DNA from: an uncultured Lachnospiraceae bacterium
Lineage (GTDB): Bacteria > Bacillota > Clostridia > Lachnospirales > Lachnospiraceae
DNA: 24,053 bases
Assembly: GCA_910579685.1 (NCBI GenBank)
Contig: CAJTVN010000050.1
Location: 1 to 24,053 of the forward strand
Direction of reading: 5' to 3'
Position numbers and translations under genes: made by a program. This document shows, one piece after another, positions 16,620 through 23,556 of this stretch. Position 1 is the first letter of the stretch; every line of letters begins with the position of its first letter. The notes beneath the pieces are model-generated. The model did no database searches, was not told the origin of the DNA, and saw nothing but the letters and a program-made list of their open reading frames with translations.

Positions 16620-16642
16620 TCCGATTTCCTCCTGTCTGCGCA

Positions 16643-16674
16643 GCCCATGTCCCTTCGCAAGGCCGGGCATGGGC
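16643..16674. repeat. Intercistronic hairpin between rhaA and rhaD
   Basis: GCCCATG (16643-16649) and CATGGGC (16668-16674) form a 7-bp stem in the 66-bp gap. There is no T-run on the minus strand, so it is probably a processing or stability element. Confidence 0.45.
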
Positions 16675-16685
16675 CGGTGCGTTCT

Positions 16686-17942
16686 CTATCTTCTGCGCAA
16701 TACCTCTTCCTCGTATTTCCTCACCGCCTCAAACCAGCTCCTGTCCGCCGCAACGCCGCACTGCCTGCAGTATTCCTCCCAGACGTCGCCAAAGGGATAG
16801 GTCTTGAGATCCTCCTGCCAGACCATGAGCTCTGTCAGACGGTTCTCCTCCTGCAGCCGTTTCAGCTCCTTATTTGGCGTACACAGCGCATTAAGAAGCG
16901 CCTTCTGCCAGCTGCGAAAGCCCACGGTCCAGGCCGAAATCCGGTTGATTCCCGCATCAAAATAGTCCAGCGCCATGTAAACCCTCTCCAGTGCGTCGTT
17001 TCGCACGATCTCCTTCGCCATCTCCCTTGTCTCGTCGTCAAAGAGCACCACGTGGTCGCTGTCCCAGCGCACCGGCCTTGTGATGTGCAGCGCAATCTCC
17101 GGGAAAAAGCAAAGAAGCGCCGGGATCTTATCGGAAACCACTTCCGTCGGATGGTAATGCCCGTTGTCCATGAGGGGAAGACATCCCTCGTGGGAAGCCG
17201 CAAAGCTTAACGTGAACTCTGCGCTTCCCGCCGTGTAGGATTCCACGCCGATTCCAAAAACCTTGGATTCCACACAGGGCTTTACCAGGCTTTTGTCATA
17301 AGGCTCTGAGAGAATCTGCTCGATGGAATCCTTATAGCGCATACGGGGCCCCATGCGGTCCGCCGGAATATCCTTATAGCCGTCCCCAATCCAGATATTC
17401 ATGACACAGGGAACTTTCGTTTCCCTTGCAAAGTATTCGGAAATACGGATACACGCTTTTCCGTGTTCGATCCAGAACTTCCTCGTCTCCTCATCCGGAC
17501 TTGAGAGCGTGAGACCGTCCTTTACCCGGTCATGGGAAAAGAAGGTGGGGTTAAAGTCAATTCCCATGTCTCTCTCTTTGGCAAATTCCACCCACTTCGC
17601 AAAATGCTTCGGCTCCAGCGCATTGCGGTCCGCATACCCGCCCTCCTCAAAGACAGCGTAGCTCGCATGGAGATTCAGCTTTTTCTTTCCCGGCATCAGC
17701 CGAAGCGCCTGATCCATATCCTGCATCAGCTCCTGCGGCGTCCTGGCCCTTCCCGGATAATCGCCGGTTGTCTGGATTCCCCCGGTCAGGGGCCCGTCAT
17801 GGTCAAAGCCGGTCACGTCATCCCCCTGCCAGCAGTGGAGCGATACCGGAATCTCCTTAAGCCTTGCGATGGCCGCATCCGTGTCCACTCCGATGGCCGC
17901 ATACTGTTCCCTTGCCGATTCATAACGTTCTGTCTGGTTCAT
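16686..17942 (-). CDS. rhaA: L-rhamnose isomerase
   Basis: A 418-residue enzyme converting L-rhamnose to L-rhamnulose in the cytoplasm, within one residue of the E. coli length from memory. The RhaA landmarks are VSLHCWQGDDVTGFE/D-like (33-48), GGIQTTGDYPG (54-64), DFNPTFFSH (129-137), ESYTAGSAEF (234-243) and MDNGHYHPTE (258-267). Likely metal ligands are E234, D259, H286, D294 and D296. The start at 17942 (MNQTERYES) has GAGGG a few bases upstream; an ATG at 17975 would add 11 residues without a better ribosome site. It follows rhaB after about 157 bp, in which I see no gene, and precedes rhaD by 66 bp. Confidence 0.96.
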   Translation of the reverse strand: MNQTERYESAREQYAAIGVDTDAAIARLKEIPVSLHCWQGDDVTGFDHDGPLTGGIQTTGDYPGRARTPQELMQDMDQALRLMPGKKKLNLHASYAVFEEGGYADRNALEPKHFAKWVEFAKERDMGIDFNPTFFSHDRVKDGLTLSSPDEETRKFWIEHGKACIRISEYFARETKVPCVMNIWIGDGYKDIPADRMGPRMRYKDSIEQILSEPYDKSLVKPCVESKVFGIGVESYTAGSAEFTLSFAASHEGCLPLMDNGHYHPTEVVSDKIPALLCFFPEIALHITRPVRWDSDHVVLFDDETREMAKEIVRNDALERVYMALDYFDAGINRISAWTVGFRSWQKALLNALCTPNKELKRLQEENRLTELMVWQEDLKTYPFGDVWEEYCRQCGVAADRSWFEAVRKYEEEVLRRR

Positions 17943-18099
17943 TTTTCCCTCTTTTCTGCACAGCCGGTTCATCATTTATATGGCGCAGGCGCTTTCCTTC
18001 TTCCCGCCCCCTGATCAGATTCCCTGCGCAGGCTGTGCGCACACAGGTTCTGATCGTTGTTCTGTCAGGACGCCGGGACCAAAAGGTCTCATCATCCTC

Positions 18100-19500
18100 C
18101 TAAGGCTCGTATCTCTCGATTTCAAAGGATTCAAAAATGCATCTTCTCGCCTCTGCAAGATTTTCAAATTCCTTTGCAGCAAGCATCTGCGCCGCCAGAT
18201 TTCCAATGGCAGTGGCCTCCGTGGGCCCCGCATACACCATAGCGCCCGCCCTGTGAGCGGTCAGGCGGTTTAAATAATCCGCATTTGCGCCGCCTCCCAC
18301 GATATGGATCCCGTCGTAGCGCTTTCCGGCCAGCTCTTCCAGTTCCTTCTTGGTGTCCGCATAACATTTTGCAAGACTGTTGTAGATCACCGCAGCCACC
18401 TGTGCGATACCCTCCGGAACCTGCTGGCCCGATTCCCTGCAGGCCTTTCTGATCTCACGGGTCATATTGTCAGGTGCCAGAAAACGCTCGTCATTACAGT
18501 CCACCAGAGAGGTTATCCCGCATTCTGACGCCAGTTGGCAGATTTCCCCAAATCCAAGTTCTCCTGCGATTTCCTTTTTCACGGACTGGATCATCCATAG
18601 CCCCATGATATTTTTCAGATACCGGAACCGGTAGTCATATCCCCCCTCATTAGTGAGATTGTGCTCCCCGCTCTCCTTTCTGCAATCCGCTTCCCGCAGC
18701 TCGGTTCCCATCAGCGACCAGGTTCCGGAGCTGATATAGAGCACATCCTCCTGATTGGAGGGAACCGCCATCACCGCGGAACCCGTATCGTGAGTTGCCG
18801 GAAGCACCACATCGCAGGAAAAGCCAACCTCCTTTACAATCTCCTGCCTGAGCGTCCCAAGGCAGGTTCCCGGTTTTTCAATCTTCTGGAAAATCCCCCG
18901 GGGATACCCAAGTTTCCCGATCAGCTCCTCATCCCAGTCCTTTGTCTGCGGGCTCACCAGCTGGGTGGTTGTGGCATTGGTATACTCCGCCGCCGCCTTC
19001 CCGGTAAGAAGGAAATGAAAATAGTCCGGAATCATCAGAAGCTTTGCCGCCTGCTTTAGCTGGTCCGGTTTCTTTTCCTTAAGCGCCATCAGCTGATAGA
19101 TGGTGTTGAAAATCTGCTTCTGAATTCCCGTCCGTTCATACAGCTCTTCTTTTGAAATCCTCTCATACACCTTCGCATCCATGCCCCTGGTCCGCTCATC
19201 CCGGTAGGCCACGGCCTCCCCGATTCTCTGATCCTTTTCATCGAGAAGCACAAAGTCCACCGCCCAGGTGTCAATGCCCATACTTACCGGTATCTTGGAG
19301 AGCTCCGCACACTTCTTCATTCCGGTCTTGATCTCTTCGAACAACTGATCCACATCCCAGACCTTCTCCTGTCCGGACTGCTTCATCCCGTTTGGAAAAC
19401 GGTAGATTTCCTCCAGGATCATCCCGCCCGCTTTTCTGTGCGCCAGTATATGCCGCCCGCTGGACGCGCCGATATCCACCGCCAGATAATACTTTTCCAT
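18100..19500 (-). CDS. rhaB: Rhamnulokinase
   Basis: A 466-residue FGGY-family sugar kinase that phosphorylates L-rhamnulose at the 1-position with ATP. Motifs are the N-terminal phosphate loop VDIGASSGRHIL (8-19), the substrate region GIDTWAVDFVLLD (75-87), LPATHDTGSAV with catalytic base D238, SSGTWSLMG and the C-terminal adenosine loop HIVGGGANADYLNRLTA. AAGGG lies 9 bases upstream of the ATG. It is first in the rhaB-rhaA-rhaD order; no rhamnose transporter, mutarotase or regulator is adjacent. A TACAAT at 19548-19553 (minus strand) may be its -10 box, with a poor -35, which would suit an activator-dependent promoter. Confidence 0.95.
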   Translation of the reverse strand: MEKYYLAVDIGASSGRHILAHRKAGGMILEEIYRFPNGMKQSGQEKVWDVDQLFEEIKTGMKKCAELSKIPVSMGIDTWAVDFVLLDEKDQRIGEAVAYRDERTRGMDAKVYERISKEELYERTGIQKQIFNTIYQLMALKEKKPDQLKQAAKLLMIPDYFHFLLTGKAAAEYTNATTTQLVSPQTKDWDEELIGKLGYPRGIFQKIEKPGTCLGTLRQEIVKEVGFSCDVVLPATHDTGSAVMAVPSNQEDVLYISSGTWSLMGTELREADCRKESGEHNLTNEGGYDYRFRYLKNIMGLWMIQSVKKEIAGELGFGEICQLASECGITSLVDCNDERFLAPDNMTREIRKACRESGQQVPEGIAQVAAVIYNSLAKCYADTKKELEELAGKRYDGIHIVGGGANADYLNRLTAHRAGAMVYAGPTEATAIGNLAAQMLAAKEFENLAEARRCIFESFEIERYEP

Positions 19501-19569
19501 ACCGCCATACCCTTTCCCTTCTTTTGCTTCGCCTGATCTTTAATCGTATTGTAGCCCAAAAACAGGGAT

Positions 19570-19603
19570 AAAAAAAGAACACTTCTTGTCCAAAAAAGTG
19601 TCC
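19570..19603 (-). terminator. Terminator-like hairpin upstream of rhaB
   Basis: GAACACTT (19577-19584) and AAGTGTCC (19596-19603) pair with one wobble, and seven T follow on the minus strand. It would stop any transcript coming from the right before rhaB. It may end a lost upstream gene, or attenuate rhaBAD if the promoter lies further right. Confidence 0.6.
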
Positions 19604-19668
19604 TTATTTGGTAAGCGTCAAATAAGAACGTGTAGTGAAATATGTAGCTTTCTCCTGTAAACTTAGGG

Positions 19669-19702
19669 TTAGAGTTTTTAGTGTTCACTCCAAAAACTCT
19701 AA
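19669..19702. repeat. 11-bp inverted repeat near the IS remnant
   Basis: TTAGAGTTTTT (19669-19679) and AAAAACTCTAA (19692-19702) are exact complements separated by 12 bases. They lie between the rhaB upstream region and the IS3-type remnant. Whether they mark an element end is unknown. The rest of 19604-19793 shows no gene. Confidence 0.45.
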
Positions 19703-19793
19703 ATCCAAGTAAAGGAGATGAAGTGCTATACTAAAGTTGTAACGGGAGTGGCTAATGAGATATACTAAAACAATAAAGAAAGAGGTACTTATT

Positions 19794-20135
19794 ATGCCAC
19801 AGAATTACACTCCAGAATTTAAGAAGAAGATTGTCCGCCTTCATGAGGAAGAAGGGCGAACCTACAAAAGCATCACAGCTGAGTATGGCGTATCCAAAGC
19901 CAGCATCTCCAATGTGGTGAACCTCCCTTAGGGGAGGCGGCGAATTCAACAAAGAATGCCAGACAAGCCCCGACATCAAAACCGAATACGATAACATGAA
20001 AGAGTTTCTCAGGCTCAAGCGAGAAAATGAAGAACTCCACAAGGAGAATCTTTTCCTAAAAAAGCAGCGGCATTCTTTGCAAAGGAAATCGATTAGAGGC
20101 TTATCGGTTTATCGAACAACACCATAAGGGATTGA
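19794..20135 (+). pseudogene. Decayed IS3-family transposase (OrfA and start of OrfB)
   Basis: From the ATG at 19794 the sequence reads MPQNYTPEFKKKIVRLHEEEGRTYKSITAEYGVSKASISNVV, the helix-turn-helix start of an IS3-family OrfA, then stops at TAG 19929-19931. The OrfA coiled coil resumes in another frame from 19942 (EFNKECQTSPDIKTEYDNMKEFLRLKRENEELHKENLFLKK). A further one-base shift in a run of six A (about 20058-20063) is needed to read AAAFFAKEID. An OrfB opening (RLEAYRFIEQHHKG) follows in a third frame and is cut off near 20135. A small CCTCCC/GGGAGG inverted repeat sits at the first lesion. At least two frame lesions plus truncation make it non-functional. The right boundary is approximate. 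Confidence 0.8.
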
Positions 20136-20158
20136 TTTCTTCCGTTGATGCTTCCCTT

Positions 20159-20455
20159 TTATCTTACAGCATCATAATGTGACCACATACGAACAATTTT
20201 TATTGTTCCTTCATATTCTATTCCCTCAACGACAACTGGCTCACTATATACCTGATAAACCAATCTATGCTGTATATTAATCCTTCTGGAATAATAGCCG
20301 TTTAGGTTTCCCACTAATCCCTCGTATGGTGGTGGATTTTGGAAAGGATTTTCCGCTATAATATTCAACAAACCTTTTGCTTTTAAATCAAGTCCTGCCC
20401 CTTTCAGCAGCCTTTTATCTTTGTCGGCCTGCTTACTAAATCTGATTATATACAT
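20159..20455 (-). CDS. Txe/YoeB-family mRNA interferase toxin
   Basis: A 98-residue RelE-superfamily toxin of the YoeB branch, which cuts mRNA on the ribosome. The core YEGLVGNLNGYYSRRINIQHRLVYQV (44-69) matches the family. The usual catalytic set is present: E45, R57/R58, R64 in HRLVY and the terminal H93-Y94 in MWSHYDAVR. It is slightly longer than typical (84-90) because of an acidic insertion (about 72-83, PVVVEGIEYEGT). The ATG directly follows the antitoxin stop codon, so translation is coupled. With all catalytic residues kept, the toxin is probably active. Confidence 0.92.
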   Translation of the reverse strand: MYIIRFSKQADKDKRLLKGAGLDLKAKGLLNIIAENPFQNPPPYEGLVGNLNGYYSRRINIQHRLVYQVYSEPVVVEGIEYEGTIKIVRMWSHYDAVR

Positions 20456-20710
20456 TTACCACTCCTCATTTGGATTATATATAGAACATTCTTCCAAAGG
20501 CTCTATTCCTGCTTCAATAATACTCTCCGTCATACCTGGTATAGAATTCAAATATAATGTTTCTTGAATAGCATTCCAATCGTCTTCTGATATGAGAACG
20601 CCATTTTTTCCACGATTGTTTGTAATTGTAATTGGCTGGCTACTATTATTTACGTCAGATAGTATTTGATATATATTTTCTCTTGCCTTTGTTACGCTGA
20701 TTGCGGTCAT
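20456..20710 (-). CDS. Phd/YefM-family antitoxin
   Basis: An 84-residue antitoxin that should bind and neutralise the YoeB-type toxin encoded directly downstream and also repress the pair. The N-terminal DNA-binding part reads MTAISVTKARENIYQILSDVNNSSQPITITNNRGKNGVLISEDDWNAIQETLYL, typical of YefM. The C-terminal acidic tail (EAGIEPLEECSIYNPNEEW) is the toxin-binding segment. GAAGGGAG lies upstream of the ATG. It has its own promoter and operator at 20733-20761, within the 3' end of the preceding gene, whose stop is 4 bp upstream of this start. Confidence 0.92.
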   Translation of the reverse strand: MTAISVTKARENIYQILSDVNNSSQPITITNNRGKNGVLISEDDWNAIQETLYLNSIPGMTESIIEAGIEPLEECSIYNPNEEW

Positions 20711-20714
20711 ATCA

Positions 20715-21164
20715 TCATCTCCCTTCTGTTACATTATACCGTACGCATTTACGTACGTCAACTCTATATCCGTCAAACAAATTGCTTTCCAACTGTTCCA
20801 TAAAATACCTTCTAAAGATCTCATACAAATGATCCTCTGGCTTTATACTGTAATCCTCCTCAATCCATACATCATCACATCCACTTTTGCCGGATATCAC
20901 AACCGCTATCTCATATGACCATTTTCCGGTTTTATTCATAAAGACATCCAGCTTCGCATTAATACACATCGCTGATAAGTCCAAATTACAATTATTCTCT
21001 GTTTCATAGTTATATATCATATTTTCAATGATTGCTTCCGTTTTATCCCTGATTCCCTTGGGAAAATCCACTGAATCCATTACTGGAGAATATAATGTGT
21101 TGACCGTCCCGTCTTCAAAGCAATCCTGTATCTCTGTTTTTCCAAATTCGTATCCACTTATCAT
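20715..21164 (-). CDS. Hypothetical protein of the accessory region
   Basis: I do not recognise a family in this 149-residue acidic protein (MISGYEFGKTEIQDCFEDGTVNTLYSPVMDSVDFPKG...). It looks cytoplasmic and of mixed structure. It has conserved-looking runs such as KLDVFMNKTGKWSYEIAVVISGKSGCDDVWIEEDYSI and ends in YRVDVRKCVRYNVTEGR. The start at 21164 is my choice: a GAGAGG/CGGGAATAAT stretch precedes it, and an ATG at 21221 would overlap the upstream gene by 40 bp. Its last codons double as the promoter of the toxin-antitoxin pair. Neighbours suggest a mobile-element cargo or maintenance gene. Confidence 0.65.
   Translation of the reverse strand: MISGYEFGKTEIQDCFEDGTVNTLYSPVMDSVDFPKGIRDKTEAIIENMIYNYETENNCNLDLSAMCINAKLDVFMNKTGKWSYEIAVVISGKSGCDDVWIEEDYSIKPEDHLYEIFRRYFMEQLESNLFDGYRVDVRKCVRYNVTEGR
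20733..20761 (-). promoter_or_regulatory. Promoter and operator of the YefM/YoeB-type pair
   Basis: TTGACG (20756-20761), a 17-bp spacer and TATAAT (20733-20738) form a strong minus-strand promoter inside the last codons of the 150-residue gene. Two CGTACG palindromes (20740-20745 and 20752-20757) fill the spacer, 12 bp apart centre to centre. This arrangement is close to the paired TGTACA sites I recall for E. coli YefM, so autorepression is likely. Confidence 0.8.
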
Positions 21165-21181
21165 ATTATTCCCGTTCCTCT

Positions 21182-21406
21182 CTAAATGATTATGGACTGC
21201 CCGCTTTGCAGATGGACACATTTTCCGCTCTTCAAAGCCGTTGTTTCCGCTATTATCACACGATTAGTCAAGGATAAATTTCTCCTAATAACGGTTTCCA
21301 ATGACTGCCTTAATCCGTTGTATGGAGTGCCTATGTAATGCTTTACGCTTCCGGCTCCCTCGTTGACAAAAAATATAATACGGTATGAAAATACTTCCTT
21401 TTTCAT
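21182..21406 (-). CDS. Hypothetical small protein
   Basis: A 74-residue protein of unknown family (MKKEVFSYRIIFFVNEGAGSVKHYIGTPYNGLRQSLETVIRRNLSLTNRVIIAETTALKSG...). It has no signal peptide or clear membrane segment. The start is uncertain. The ATG at 21406 follows a G-rich hairpin (21409-21431) with GGGGAGGGGG on its upstream arm. Another in-frame ATG at 21433 lies 9 bases after the previous stop codon and would start by reinitiation. It ends 17 bp before the 149-residue gene, in the same direction, so the two are probably cotranscribed. Confidence 0.55.
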   Translation of the reverse strand: MKKEVFSYRIIFFVNEGAGSVKHYIGTPYNGLRQSLETVIRRNLSLTNRVIIAETTALKSGKCVHLQSGQSIII

Positions 21407-21408
21407 AC

Positions 21409-21431
21409 GGGGAAGGGATGTCCCCCTCCCC
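21409..21431. repeat. G/C-rich hairpin at a gene start
   Basis: GGGGAAGGG-ATGT-CCCCCTCCCC folds into a strong stem between the DUF262 gene remnant and the small ORF. On the minus strand the upstream arm carries the only ribosome-site-like sequence, so folding would hide it. There is no T-run, so it is not a standard terminator. Confidence 0.5.
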
Positions 21432-21442
21432 ATTCCATTATC

Positions 21443-22529
21443 TTATGCCGCTTTCCTGACTTCCTTTGCGTACTGTTCCACCAATGTCACAAGATAATTG
21501 ATTTTTCCATGTACAACGCTTGTGTCCCTTGTGGAGGGGTCTACTCCCATCATTTCCCATGATTTTCCGTTAATCTCCGTTTTGTTTCCACCGTTCGCAA
21601 ACCATTCCAGGAATTTTCCATATTCCGCATCCTCATGCCCTGATTCCGTAAACGCCTTGAATGCTGCCACAAAGATATGTGCATGTTTGCTGTTAAATAA
21701 TGCCCTGATTTCCTTTTCCGCGCCTATGCAAGCCGTCAACCTTGTAAGCAGTCCGTTGACCTCTTCAAAGTCGGAGATAGTCGCATTCTCATTCAGCCAC
21801 TTGAACGCCGTTTTTGAATCCTTCCTGTATTGGACAGGATAGTTGCACAGAGTCACCATATCGCCCGCCATCCGTTCCAGTGTGCCGTTTTTCCTGTCAT
21901 TGCGGCTGCATGTGTAGGCATCCAAAAAGAATCGGTTCGCCGTGATCTCCCTGATCTCCCTTGCAAAAGCGTCCACGTAGGTAAAGGCTTTCTGTGCCTG
22001 GTTCATGGCCTTGTGGTTGTTGTATTTCCGCACAAGCTTGGAAATCTCCGATATGTCGCAGTCCTGGTGGATCGCCGTCTCTATCTGGTATCCGTCAAAC
22101 CTGTCCCGCAGTTCCTCCGGCAGCTGGCCATACGTCTTACTGCGGATATCATATTCCACGGATTCCCAAAGAAGTTCCCCCTGTGCGTCTCTCTTGGGGT
22201 TTCCGTTATCATCTAAAATTTTCCGCTGATGCGTTACAATATATTCGTCCAAGTCCTTTGTGATTCTTGTGTTTCCATAGCGGAATAAGGAAAGAGAGGA
22301 ACTCCTTTGCAGTCCGTCAATAATCCACTGCCTCGTGATTCCGTTCGCCGTTTCCTCTCCCAGGATAACGGGAGGGATGTAATGTCAACACGGTTGCTAT
22401 CAGCTCGTTCACCATGTTTGCGTTCCACTGCCCGGACAATCTCTGACACTCCTGGTCTGTGCGGATTGTTTCCGCTTTCATGAGCTTCAAATACTGGTCT
22501 AAACTAAATGTCTGCTTCCTGATCTTCAT
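21443..22529 (-). pseudogene. DUF262 (GmrSD/ParB-like) protein, frameshifted
   Basis: Two overlapping frames together give a protein of about 360 residues. The first frame starts at ATG 22529 (GAGGAGG 8 bases upstream) with MKIRKQTFSLDQYLKLMKAETIRTDQECQRLSGQWNANMVNELIATVLT. After about 22381-22386 the reading must shift by one base to continue YIPPVILGEETANGITRQWIIDGLQRSSSLSLFRYGN, where the IDGLQR block is the DUF262 nucleotide-binding/ParB-like signature. That frame continues unbroken to 21443 with helical sequence (NHKAMNQAQKAFTYVDAFAREIREI...). Without the shift the first frame stops at once (22317). This could be a true pseudogene, an assembly error or programmed frameshifting; no obvious slippery site is present. 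DUF262 proteins occur in defence systems and mobile elements. Confidence 0.78.
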
Positions 22530-22542
22530 TGTGGTTTCCTCC

Positions 22543-22980
22543 TCAAAATAAAATTTTTATGTTCTCGTAGCTCCTCATGATCTGCAGATTGTCGGCATAT
22601 TCCCTTTGAGAAATTTCCAATATCCTCCGTATCTCGTGGGGCTTGTAGCCGTCCATTAAGAGATTCAGTATGTTCACCTGCTGGTTTGACAGTCTTGAGA
22701 CATATTCATGCGCCTTGTCCCTGTACTGTCCGTGTTCCTGCCGCCTGACCGCTTCCTCGAACGTGTCAAAATCGGACGGTATGAAATCCAAAAGACTGTG
22801 CTTTTCGTCACTCTCATCGGTTGCGTCCAGTGATACGGCCAGCTTGTTTATAATCCGCTTTTTCCGATATCTGCGTGTCAGTTCGGATTTGAATTTTTTC
22901 TCTAGGCAGGTGCGCAGAAACACGTCAAAGCTGATTCTCATATCCGGGTTATAAGAGTTGTACGCCTGCCATAACGTCAT
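22543..22980 (-). CDS. Sigma-70-like RNA polymerase sigma factor, 5' end damaged
   Basis: 145 residues from the ATG at 22980. MTLWQAYNSYNPDMRISFDVFLRTCLEKKFKSELTRRYRKKR looks like the second half of sigma region 2. YVSRLSNQQVNILNLLMDGYKPHEIRRILEISQREYADNLQIMRS (93-137) looks like region 4 with its helix-turn-helix. The frame extends upstream as GRQDDFFSIAN, clearly part of the same region 2, but meets a TAG at about 23017-23019 after 13 codons and has no start codon there. The natural N-terminus is therefore lost or mutated, and the gene may be non-functional. It lies 13 bp upstream of the DUF262 gene and is divergent from the XRE gene. Sigma-like genes of this size are common in conjugative elements. 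Confidence 0.7.
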   Translation of the reverse strand: MTLWQAYNSYNPDMRISFDVFLRTCLEKKFKSELTRRYRKKRIINKLAVSLDATDESDEKHSLLDFIPSDFDTFEEAVRRQEHGQYRDKAHEYVSRLSNQQVNILNLLMDGYKPHEIRRILEISQREYADNLQIMRSYENIKILF

Positions 22981-23093
22981 GTTTGCGATGGAAAAGAAAT
23001 CATCCTGTCTTCCTGACTATTGTTCGCCGCTATGTTGGTGCATCCTCACAGGTATATTGCTTTAAGTTTATAGAAGCTTTTCGGGCTTCCTGG

Positions 23094-23130
23094 TTGCTTG
23101 TTTTGGTCTGCTTTGCTTGTGTCTTGCTTG
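23094..23130. repeat. Three TTGCTTG repeats
   Basis: TTGCTTG occurs at 23094-23100, 23113-23119 and 23124-23130, within a stretch rich in CTTG/GCTT. The spacing is uneven (19 and 11 bp). The role is unknown; it may only be biased sequence. This lies in the 308-bp gap 22981-23288, which otherwise holds the damaged sigma 5' region and the TGTACA-rich control region. Confidence 0.3.
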
Positions 23131-23145
23131 ACCTTGTAAGACTAT

Positions 23146-23269
23146 TGTACACTTAAATATACTTATTTCCATTGATAAAGTATACAAAATGTACTTAATT
23201 TATTGTGAGAAGTACATAATTGTGTACAATATTTTTTATTGACTTTTCGAACACAATAGTGTACAATAT
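23146..23269. promoter_or_regulatory. Control region with clustered TGTACA/GTAC sites
   Basis: TGTACA occurs at 23146-23151, 23223-23228 and 23260-23265. ATGTACTT (23189-23196) and AAGTACAT (23210-23217) form an exact 8-bp inverted pair 21 bp apart. GTGTACAATAT is directly repeated at 23222-23232 and 23259-23269; the second copy contains the -10 box of the XRE promoter. The pattern suggests operators for the adjacent HTH protein, allowing autoregulation. Confidence 0.6.
23239..23267 (+). promoter_or_regulatory. Promoter of the XRE-type regulator
   Basis: TTGACT (23239-23244), a 17-bp spacer and TACAAT (23262-23267). The -10 box lies within a TGTACA site, so a protein bound there would block it. 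The expected start of transcription is about 15 bases upstream of the ATG, just before GGAGG. Confidence 0.82.
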
Positions 23270-23288
23270 CATTGCGGAGGTATTTCAT

Positions 23289-23525
23289 ATGGGAGAAAGA
23301 GAAAAACAATATTCAGGAACGATTAGTTATAGAAAATTATTTGAATTGATGGATAAAAAAAATATAAAAAAAAGAGATCTAAGAGAAAAATACAATATTT
23401 CTCCTACTATTGTAAATAGGTTAAATAATAACTCGAATGTTGCTGTTGATACTATTATGTATTTATGCGAAATATTAAATTGTCAACCTGGAGACATTGT
23501 AGAATATATTCATGATAAAACTTGA
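23289..23525 (+). CDS. XRE/Cro-family helix-turn-helix regulator
   Basis: A 78-residue protein that is almost entirely a Cro/CI-type helix-turn-helix (ISYRKLFELMDKKNIKKRDLREKYNISPTIVNRLNNNSNVAVDTIMYLCEILNCQPGDIVEYI), close to the HTH_26 type of small mobile-element regulators. The ATG at 23289 is set by GGAGG 8 bases upstream; an earlier start at 23220 would include the promoter and is rejected. It is the only plus-strand protein gene that looks intact here and faces away from the sigma-like gene. TGTACA sites cluster both in its promoter and at the right edge of the window, so it may control both regions. Its stop codon overlaps the -35 box of the antisense RNA promoter. Confidence 0.88.
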   Translation: MGEREKQYSGTISYRKLFELMDKKNIKKRDLREKYNISPTIVNRLNNNSNVAVDTIMYLCEILNCQPGDIVEYIHDKT

Positions 23526-23550
23526 AACGAAAAAATATATATGCTATACT
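23522..23550 (+). promoter_or_regulatory. Promoter of the antisense (antitoxin) RNA
   Basis: TTGAAA (23522-23527), a 17-bp spacer and TATACT (23545-23550). It overlaps the stop codon of the XRE gene. Transcription from about 23557 to the hairpin at 23617-23655 would give an RNA of about 95-100 bases with no open frame of note. Confidence 0.78.
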
Positions 23551-23556
23551 ACATAT

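Noticed and set aside
16197..17210. 337-codon plus-strand frame
   Set aside because: It is antisense to rhaD and rhaA, both of which are certain.
19752..20042. 96-codon minus-strand frame and 89-103-codon frames around 19271-19688
   Set aside because: They are opposite the IS3 transposase remnant or rhaB, and the protein sequences show no plausible start or family.
23094..23130. Plasmid-type iterons or a CRISPR array
   Set aside because: Only three 7-bp repeats with uneven spacing and no replication or Cas gene. No CRISPR-like repeats were seen anywhere in the window.
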